Of a stretch of DNA of 63,932 nucleotides, positions 57,426 to 63,932 are shown in pieces. This stretch comes from Bacteroidetes bacterium GWF2_43_63. Its GTDB lineage: Bacteria; Bacteroidota; Bacteroidia; Bacteroidales; DTU049. The stretch covers positions 1 through 63,932 of the forward strand of contig MEOQ01000002.1 in the NCBI GenBank assembly GCA_001769275.1, read 5' to 3'. Position 1 is the stretch's first letter; each line of letters opens with the position of its first letter. The notes beneath the pieces were generated by a model, which saw only the letters and a program-made list of their open reading frames with translations, was not told the origin of the DNA and ran no database searches. The position numbers and the translations under genes are program-made.

Positions 57426-59114
57426 ATGAAAAGAAAGTATTTCTCAGTATTTATGGTTGTTGCGGCTTTCCTGCTGAATTCGCCAGCAATGGCCTGCACA
57501 AATTATATTGTGACCAAAGGTGCTTCGACCGATGGCTCGGTAATGATAACCTATGCTGCCGACAGTCATGTGCTTTTTGGCGAATTGTATCATTGGGCGC
57601 CAGCGGTTTATCCTGAAGGCGCTATGATGGATATTTATGAGTGGGATACCGGAAAATTCCTGGGACAGATCAAGCAGGCCCGACGCACCTACAATGTGGT
57701 TGGTAATATGAATGAATTCCAGGTAGCCATTGGTGAAACCACTTATGGTGGATTATCTAAGCTGGAATCTCAGAAGGGCGCCATTATGGATTATGGAAGT
57801 CTGATTTATATTGCATTGCAGCGTTCAAAAACCGCACGCGAAGCCATTATGGTAATAGGTAGTCTGATGGCCGAATACGGTTATGCCTCATCTGGCGAAT
57901 CGTTTTCGATTGCTGATAAAAACGAAGCGTGGATTATGGAAATAATCGGGAAAGGCGACTATGAAAAAGGTGCAGTTTGGGTTGCCCGTAAAATTCCTGA
58001 CGGATATGTGTCAGGCCATGCCAATCAGGCCCGCATTCAGACTTTCCCACTTGCCAACGGAAAAACATCGATTACCGATGAGCAGTTTGCAAAAATCAAT
58101 TTACCCGGAATCGAATGTATTTATTCTCACGATGTTATTGAATTTGCAAAGAAAAATTTCGAATACAAAGGCAAAGATGCTGATTTCAGCTTCTCAGACA
58201 CCTATGCTCCTATAACATTTGATGGTGCAAGATTTTGCGAAAATCGCGTCTGGAGCTTCTTCCGCGAGGTAAACAGCGATATGGAAAAGTATCTGGGATA
58301 CATTATGGGACACGACCTGAAAAACCGGATGCCGCTGTTTATTCTTCCAAACAAAAAAATATCACAGAAAGACCTGATGACCTACATGCGCAGCCATATG
58401 GAAGGCACTCCACTCGATATGAGCACCGACATTGGGGCCGGTCCATACAAATGTCCTTACCGCTGGCGTCCCATGGTTTGGGAAGTTGATGGCAAAACAT
58501 ATGTGCACGAGCGTGTTACGGCCACTCAACAGACTGGATTCAGCTTTGTTACTCAAAGCCGCAGCACCATTGCCGACGAAGTTGGCGGGATTATCTGGTT
58601 TTCGGTCGACGATGCAGCAAGCACCGTATACACACCAATTTACACAAGCAGCCGCACTATTCCGGCAACGTTTGCCAGAGGCAATGGCGCTATTATGGAG
58701 TGGAGCGACGATGCCGCTTTCTGGGTATTCAGTCAGGTTTCAAACTTTGCATACACCCGTTACAACGCTATTCATCCGGAAATTCAAGTGAGGCAGGATT
58801 CGCTTGAAAATTTGTACATCAAACGAGTTCTGGACATCGACAAATCGGCGCTGGATCTTCTTGCTTCCGATAAAACAGCGGCAATAATGTACGTTACTGA
58901 TTTTTCAGTGAAAAATGCTGATGATTTGGTTCATTACTGGAAAAAATTCTATCAGTATCTCTTTATGAAATATATGGACGGTAACGTTAAAACGTTTGTG
59001 CCCGGGCAGCAGAACCCCAAAGTGGTACAGCCTGGCTATGGCGATGAGTGGCTACGCAAGATTGTTAAAGACAACGGTGAGGAGCTGCAATATTTCGGAG
59101 AACCTTCGCACTAA
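57426..59114 (+). CDS. C69-family dipeptidase (Ntn hydrolase), exported
   Basis: 562 aa from ATG 57426. The signal peptide ends at AMA, so Cys24 (CTNYIVTKGASTDGS) becomes the N-terminal nucleophile after cleavage, the normal autoprocessing site of PepD-type C69 enzymes. GGLSKL, YGYASSGESFSIADKNEAWIMEIIGKG (to its core) and the later WRPMVWEVDGKTYVHERVTATQQTGFSFV segments fit the family. It would hydrolyse dipeptides in the periplasm. A terminator follows. Confidence 0.92.
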   Translation: MKRKYFSVFMVVAAFLLNSPAMACTNYIVTKGASTDGSVMITYAADSHVLFGELYHWAPAVYPEGAMMDIYEWDTGKFLGQIKQARRTYNVVGNMNEFQVAIGETTYGGLSKLESQKGAIMDYGSLIYIALQRSKTAREAIMVIGSLMAEYGYASSGESFSIADKNEAWIMEIIGKGDYEKGAVWVARKIPDGYVSGHANQARIQTFPLANGKTSITDEQFAKINLPGIECIYSHDVIEFAKKNFEYKGKDADFSFSDTYAPITFDGARFCENRVWSFFREVNSDMEKYLGYIMGHDLKNRMPLFILPNKKISQKDLMTYMRSHMEGTPLDMSTDIGAGPYKCPYRWRPMVWEVDGKTYVHERVTATQQTGFSFVTQSRSTIADEVGGIIWFSVDDAASTVYTPIYTSSRTIPATFARGNGAIMEWSDDAAFWVFSQVSNFAYTRYNAIHPEIQVRQDSLENLYIKRVLDIDKSALDLLASDKTAAIMYVTDFSVKNADDLVHYWKKFYQYLFMKYMDGNVKTFVPGQQNPKVVQPGYGDEWLRKIVKDNGEELQYFGEPSH

Positions 59115-59136
59115 AAGCACATAGATATTTTTAAAA

Positions 59137-59167
59137 AACCTTCCTGATTTCCGGGAAGGTTTTTTTG
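59137..59167 (+). terminator. Terminator of the C69 dipeptidase gene
   Basis: AACCTTCC, loop, GGAAGGTT, then TTTTTT, 23 bases after the stop. Confidence 0.85.
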
Positions 59168-59381
59168 TTTATTGTCGGATGATTTCCGATAACTTATTTA
59201 CATCTGCCGAATACTTGTAGTTCGGTTAAAGCACTCATTTTTAATGGTATTTTCGGGGCTGCATTAATGCGATGTAATTTTTTTTTCACAAGGCGAAAAA
59301 ATTCATCTTAAAATGAAAATTAGTCGTATCTTGCGCCACTATTTTCAAGTAGAAAGTTGAATTAAATAAACCGACCATAGT

Positions 59382-62162
59382 ATGAAAAGAATCACTACTG
59401 TTTTAGGTGTCTGTATGTTGCTGGTGATCTTCAGTAGCAGCGTGCTGGCCCAGCAAAATGAAGAACAGAAACGTTATCAACCCAGGACTAAAAAAGGGCA
59501 AAGCGAGATGGGTATTGCCGGAGCGCTTGAGTATTACAAACTTGTCCGCGGCACACCTGATGTCAGCGATATTGTTAATGCTCATAAATCTGCCAATCTG
59601 TTGCCAAAAGGCAAATCCCTGACCTGGAGCGAAATTGGACCTGACAATATTGCAGGACGAACCAGAGCAATTCTGGTAGACAGAAACAATACAAATACGC
59701 TTTACGCCGGTGGTGTTTCAGGCGGATTGTGGCAGTCTATTTCTGGTGGGACATCCTGGGAACTAATTGCCCCCCTGGCCGAAAATTATGCTGTTTCCTG
59801 TATCACTCAGGATATCAACGGAATAATTTATTTTGGAACAGGTGAAGGATTTGGTAATGGAACTGGAACAGCTGCAGGCAGCAGCGGATTTATCGGTGGA
59901 GGTATTTACAAATCAACCGATGCTTCTGGAAATGCCTATTCACTTCTGTCAGCTACAGAACCATTAAGTCTTACCAGCAAATGGCTTAATATATATGAAA
60001 TTGCAGCTGCCCCTAACAGTACGCGTATTTATGCCTGTACCGAAGGTGGTCTGCAGATTACTGATGACGGTGGCGCCACCTGGACAAATCCTGTTCTCTA
60101 TCCTACCACTTCGCCTTACGCAATGGTATCCCATGACGTTGAAATCGGTAGTGATGGCCGCGTTTATGCTGTGGTTGGAGATAAATTGTTTTACTCTCCG
60201 GATGGAAACAGTGGTACTTTCGTTGACCGTTCCATAACCGGAACAACTGCTACCTCAATCGGCAGGATGGAAATCGCCGTAGCTCCGAGTGATCCGAATT
60301 ATATCTATGCTTGTGTTGCAAAAGCCGTTGGTTCTTTAATGAACATTTACCGCTCAACGGACGCTGGTGTTACCTGGACAATTATTGGCCCCGGTGGTAG
60401 TGCCGCATTCAATGTATTTGGCGATAACAATCAAGGCTACTGGGATAATATTATTAAAGTTTTCCCGAACGACAAAAATCATATTTTGGTTGGTGGAATT
60501 GATCTGTGGGACTGGTCCGAAGGTGGAACCTGGATTCAGAAATCACTCTGGTACCTGAATTCATCGAGTTATTATTATCTCCATGCTGATCATCACGACA
60601 TCGTTTTCCATCCTACAGATCCAAACACTTTCTTCCATGGTTCAGACGGCGGAGTCAGTAAATCAACCAATGGCGGCAACACTTTTTCCACACTCAACCG
60701 TCGCTTTGGAACAATTCAGTTCTACAATCTGAGCTGTAACCTTTTTGACATGGTAATGGGTGGAACTCAGGATAACGGAACACTTGTATTACCTGGTACT
60801 CTCACTACAACGGGCACAGCATACGAGTTTCTTGGTGGAGATGGTGGCTGGTCGGCCATGTCATACATTGATCCTAATGTTATTGTTGGTACTGTCTATT
60901 ATGGCGACATGTATCGCAGTAATGAATTAGGTGGAAATGCAAAAGCTTTCTACAGCGAAGCAATGGCAGCCCCGGCTGAATTGTCTCCTTCATGGGCCGG
61001 TTTTGTTACTCCAATGTATCTTGACGAACAAATCAACGATCTCAACAGTCGTGATTCTTTAATGTTTTATTCTGATACTGTTGATTATCCTGCAGGCGCA
61101 ACCGTTGTGGCTTATTCAAAGAAAAACAACAGTTTCCCATTCCTTTATACACTTGAAGATCCCCTCGCTGCCGGCGACAGTGTGCTTATTCAGGACAGGG
61201 TTCAGGCCCGTTTCTACGTAGGTCTTAATGGCGCTGTTTGGATGACCAAAGGCCTGCATGATTTTAGTGGCGCTCCGGATTGGTACAAAGTGGCAGCAAT
61301 TTCCGGCACATCACAGTGCATGGCTGGTTCTAAAGATGGAAATTATCTTTTTGTTGGTACATCGAGCGGAAATCTTTACCGTATTTCAAATCTGTGCGCT
61401 GTAGTCGATTCATTAACAGGGTATGGCTCAAGCTCATATTCTGTAGTTGAATGCACACGTATTGCAGCAACAGGTCGTGCCATCACATCAATTTCTGTTG
61501 ATCAAACCGACCCAAACAATGTATTATATACAATGGGAAACTACGGTTCTGCAACTCATATCTATTATTCCAGCACTGCTTTGGATTCTATTCCCACTTT
61601 CCTCAATAAAACAGGCAACCTTCCTCAAATGCCGGTTTATGCCAGTGTGATTGAAATGAATAGTCCAAACACAGTAATTGTTGGAACCGAATTGGGCATT
61701 TTCAGCACTTCAAATATTACAGCCGCAACAGTATCATGGGTCGAAGATAATGAGACCATAGGTCGTGTTCCTGTTTATTCACTTGTTCAGCAGTCAAAGA
61801 ACTACTATTACAATAACAACTACGGCGTTATTTATGCCGGAACTCACGGACGTGGTGCATTTAAATCGTTCTCTTATGTTGGATTAGAAGATGCTCAGCC
61901 TTCAATAGCTGGTGCTACCATTGGTATTTATCCTAATCCGGCAGAAAGCCAGACTACCCTTATGTTTAATTCAACGGAAGCAGGATCAGGCGTTGTCAAT
62001 ATTTATTCAATCGACGGCAAACTTGCTGCTTCAAAACAGGTGAATATTGTATCAGGCAGCAATTTGATTGACATGAATGTATCTGTACTTACCACTGGAA
62101 ATTACCTGGTCGAAGTACGCGTCAAAACTGTTTCGATGTCTGGTAAACTCATTAAAAAATAA
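59382..62162 (+). CDS. T9SS-secreted BNR/sialidase-like beta-propeller protein
   Basis: 926 aa. Signal peptide ending VLAQ. Residues ~85-830 hold many BNR/Asp-box type motifs of the VPS10/sialidase propeller (ISGGTSWELIAPL, STDAGVTWTIIGPGG, SPDGNSGTF, STNGGNTFSTLN). The start WSEIGPDNIAGRTRAI is typical of this exported family. C-terminal T9SS domain: IGIYPNPAESQTTLMF...YSIDGKLAASKQ...SGKLIKK. It is secreted or surface-anchored. A true glycosidase activity is not shown: no sialidase Arg triad was identified by eye. Confidence 0.9.
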   Translation: MKRITTVLGVCMLLVIFSSSVLAQQNEEQKRYQPRTKKGQSEMGIAGALEYYKLVRGTPDVSDIVNAHKSANLLPKGKSLTWSEIGPDNIAGRTRAILVDRNNTNTLYAGGVSGGLWQSISGGTSWELIAPLAENYAVSCITQDINGIIYFGTGEGFGNGTGTAAGSSGFIGGGIYKSTDASGNAYSLLSATEPLSLTSKWLNIYEIAAAPNSTRIYACTEGGLQITDDGGATWTNPVLYPTTSPYAMVSHDVEIGSDGRVYAVVGDKLFYSPDGNSGTFVDRSITGTTATSIGRMEIAVAPSDPNYIYACVAKAVGSLMNIYRSTDAGVTWTIIGPGGSAAFNVFGDNNQGYWDNIIKVFPNDKNHILVGGIDLWDWSEGGTWIQKSLWYLNSSSYYYLHADHHDIVFHPTDPNTFFHGSDGGVSKSTNGGNTFSTLNRRFGTIQFYNLSCNLFDMVMGGTQDNGTLVLPGTLTTTGTAYEFLGGDGGWSAMSYIDPNVIVGTVYYGDMYRSNELGGNAKAFYSEAMAAPAELSPSWAGFVTPMYLDEQINDLNSRDSLMFYSDTVDYPAGATVVAYSKKNNSFPFLYTLEDPLAAGDSVLIQDRVQARFYVGLNGAVWMTKGLHDFSGAPDWYKVAAISGTSQCMAGSKDGNYLFVGTSSGNLYRISNLCAVVDSLTGYGSSSYSVVECTRIAATGRAITSISVDQTDPNNVLYTMGNYGSATHIYYSSTALDSIPTFLNKTGNLPQMPVYASVIEMNSPNTVIVGTELGIFSTSNITAATVSWVEDNETIGRVPVYSLVQQSKNYYYNNNYGVIYAGTHGRGAFKSFSYVGLEDAQPSIAGATIGIYPNPAESQTTLMFNSTEAGSGVVNIYSIDGKLAASKQVNIVSGSNLIDMNVSVLTTGNYLVEVRVKTVSMSGKLIKK

Positions 62163-62169
62163 TCAGAGC

Positions 62170-62195
62170 GCCGGGGTTTTCCCCGGCCTCATTTT
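62170..62195 (+). terminator. Terminator between the two T9SS genes
   Basis: GCCGGGG-tttt-CCCCGGC followed by CTCATTTTT; it ends near the next start and may only partly stop transcription. Confidence 0.65.
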
Positions 62196-62224
62196 TAAAT
62201 TGTAACTCTGAAAACCTGCGATAT

Positions 62225-63700
62225 ATGAAAAAAATTCTATCCGCATTATTAATACTGATAGCTGTTTCCGTTTCAGCTCAGGAAAAAATCTATGCACCCA
62301 CCCTGTCAACTCCGGCTAACAATGCTGTGAATCAGGTTGTAAATGTTCTGCTAGACTGGAACCCGGTTGCAGCGGCAGTTAAATACGAAGTCAATCTAGA
62401 CACATCCGCTACTTTTTCTAACCCCCAGGATACTGTTGTTATTTATTCAGCATGGCAGTCATCTGTTCTGCTTTTTGGAACAACTTACTACTGGCGTGTG
62501 AGAGCAATTGACGCCAATGATGTAATCTCCAACTGGTCTATTGTCCGTAGTTTTAATACTGTTGCTGCACCAACAACTCTGTGGCCAGCTGCGGGCTCTA
62601 AAACAGCCAGCCTTGATCCGCTACTTAAATGGAATGCAATGTCAGGTGTAACGAAGTATGAATGTCAGTTCGACTCTGCTGCTACCTTTGACAGCCCTTG
62701 GTTTAGAAGCGGAATCGTTGAAAACGACACGAAATTTCAGGTGTACGACAACTATTATGGCGATAATTATTATTATCGCGTTCGTGGAATTCATGTGAAT
62801 GATACCTCGAATTGGTCTGTAGCTGTTGGCTTCATGACCCGCGATTCTGTTGCGTTTTATTCAACTTCACCTGCAAATAATGCAATCGACATTCATCCTG
62901 CTGATACTCTCAGAATTAAAAGCATTGTTGGTACTGAAAAATATGAAATCAATTTCGACACTGATCCGACATTCACTGCACCCATTGTCTTCTATTGGGA
63001 TAGCGCTGCTATGTTTATCAAATTAGTTTCCGGAATAACATATGATACACTTGCTCGCGGAGCCATTGATACTATTCCTTTCGGAACTTTCAATTACAGA
63101 CTCAGACTCATTACTGACGGTGATACCAGCAAATGGACTGCCGTTCGTACCCTTTCAACAGTAAACAAGGTCACCATGCTCACCCCAGCTGATGATGCAA
63201 CAGAGGTTGATCCAGCCACCGCATTTACCTGGGAATCTATTCGCGGCGCAGCATACTACATTCTTGAGTACGATACTGTCCCAGCATTTACCAACATAAC
63301 AAAAGTGAATGTAGCCGGAACATCGTATACTCCAACTACTCATCTTGTTTCACAAACAAATTACTACTGGCGTGTCAGATGCGTCACTCATGCTGATACA
63401 ACTGATATGTATGATGAATTCCATTTCAAAACATATTGGGGTGTAGGTGTCGAAGAGAGTCCTGTTGAAACATGGAGTGTTTACCCCAATCCAACCAATG
63501 GCGTGTTTCATTTAAACATTGAGTCAGCAAGCGTAGCAAAAGTAGAAATCCTTAATCTGCTGGGCGACGTTGTCTATTTTCAGAATAATCTCCCAAATGG
63601 CTCAAACACCATTTCCATTGAAAATCTGAATGACGGTATTTATATGATGCGTTTGTACATGGATGACAAATTGTACACATCGCGCATTGTGAAGAAATAA
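62225..63700 (+). CDS. T9SS-secreted protein with FnIII-like repeats
   Basis: 491 aa. Signal peptide ending VSAQ. Four ~95-residue beta-sandwich modules follow, each with a pattern like PANNAVNQVVNVLLDWNPV...YEVNLDTSATF...TYYWRVRAID (FnIII-like, adhesive). C-terminal T9SS sorting domain: VYPNPTNGVFHLNI...LLGDVVYFQ...SRIVKK. No enzyme motif. Probably a surface adhesin, co-expressed with the preceding propeller gene. Confidence 0.88.
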   Translation: MKKILSALLILIAVSVSAQEKIYAPTLSTPANNAVNQVVNVLLDWNPVAAAVKYEVNLDTSATFSNPQDTVVIYSAWQSSVLLFGTTYYWRVRAIDANDVISNWSIVRSFNTVAAPTTLWPAAGSKTASLDPLLKWNAMSGVTKYECQFDSAATFDSPWFRSGIVENDTKFQVYDNYYGDNYYYRVRGIHVNDTSNWSVAVGFMTRDSVAFYSTSPANNAIDIHPADTLRIKSIVGTEKYEINFDTDPTFTAPIVFYWDSAAMFIKLVSGITYDTLARGAIDTIPFGTFNYRLRLITDGDTSKWTAVRTLSTVNKVTMLTPADDATEVDPATAFTWESIRGAAYYILEYDTVPAFTNITKVNVAGTSYTPTTHLVSQTNYYWRVRCVTHADTTDMYDEFHFKTYWGVGVEESPVETWSVYPNPTNGVFHLNIESASVAKVEILNLLGDVVYFQNNLPNGSNTISIENLNDGIYMMRLYMDDKLYTSRIVKK

Positions 63701-63723
63701 ACAGAATTTATTTTCCCGAAAAG

Positions 63724-63755
63724 GCTGCCCAACACCAACGGGCAGCTTTTTTTTT
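63724..63755 (+). terminator. Terminator of the FnIII-like gene
   Basis: GCTGCCC, 9-base loop, GGGCAGC, then nine Ts. Confidence 0.9.
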
Positions 63756-63932
63756 GTGCCCAGTGAATTCCAACAATATTCGCGGAATAAACTATAATAG
63801 TAATTTCTAATATCAAAGTGAAATATTTAATAATCCATACTCTTTCCTGACTTCGACATTTTGAAATTTCCAATTTTGTAAGAAATTGATATATACATTT
63901 ATACAATTTTCAGGATGCTCAAATGGGTGTCC

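Noticed and set aside
1-63932. CRISPR arrays, rRNA or complete tRNA genes, toxin-antitoxin or restriction-modification genes
   Set aside because: None recognised by reading both strands; the tandem repeats present have no spacer pattern and no Cas-like gene is near.

Overview
The window is a piece of a Bacteroidota chromosome, most likely from an environmental member of the Bacteroidales or a neighbouring order. This rests on four observations: several secreted proteins end in type IX secretion (T9SS) sorting domains (YPNP...G...I.K pattern); many genes are preceded by the phylum's -33 TTTG / -7 TAnnTTTG promoter rather than by Shine-Dalgarno sequences; there is a CarboxypepD_reg/TonB-dependent receptor pair; and typical Bacteroidota families are present (DUF3795, DUF4878, DUF6265, DUF6913 and tricorn-like S41 peptidases). 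No rRNA, complete tRNA or CRISPR array was seen.

Layout. 1-1690: end of a pseudopilin (type IV pilus / type II secretion-like) operon. 1691-3482: gene-free block with helically phased short repeats, a possible small RNA gene, and three 193-bp tandem units made almost wholly of hairpins. 3483-8641: ruvX, def, a TPR lipoprotein, rpmB, and a regulatory-domain protein with its TonB receptor. 8686-20649: mostly housekeeping and envelope genes, including dgkA, a CPA2 antiporter divergent from an S24-type regulator across a palindromic operator candidate, a DUF364 protein, an ankyrin/beta-barrel protein, several lipoproteins, a NUDIX enzyme followed by an exported peptide-deformylase paralogue, and rsgA. 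20650-28800: a pentapeptide-repeat protein, MBL hydrolase, methyltransferase, DEAD-box helicase, epimerase, LolD, and an IS200-type (Y1/RAYT) transposase framed by hairpin arrays and direct repeats. 28810-43505: two very similar T9SS M14 carboxypeptidases (1799 and 1122 aa) separated by a low-GC HEAT gene, a Bro-N/DinD-like gene inside direct repeats, and truA; then dapA. 43550-63700: tricorn-like protease, LolC/E-type permease, rbfA, glycosyltransferase, class II ribonucleotide reductase, M2/M3-like peptidase, queG, C69 dipeptidase, and two T9SS surface proteins.

How it fits together. The envelope theme dominates: lipoproteins, lipoprotein-sorting parts (LolD and an FtsX-type permease, at separate loci), a TonB receptor, T9SS cargo and exported peptidases suggest an organism that degrades protein outside the cell and imports the products. 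Translation and RNA genes (def, rpmB, rsgA, truA, rbfA, queG, DEAD helicase) are scattered among them.

The least ordinary content is non-coding. At least five families of structured, palindromic repeats lie in gene-boundary gaps: the 193-bp units, a 262-bp inverted-repeat element with a partial second copy, a 173-bp double hairpin, a ~109-bp insertion whose two hairpin loops are complementary, and the hairpin triplets beside the transposase. Repeats, stems and complementarities were read by eye; no folding, alignment or database search was run.
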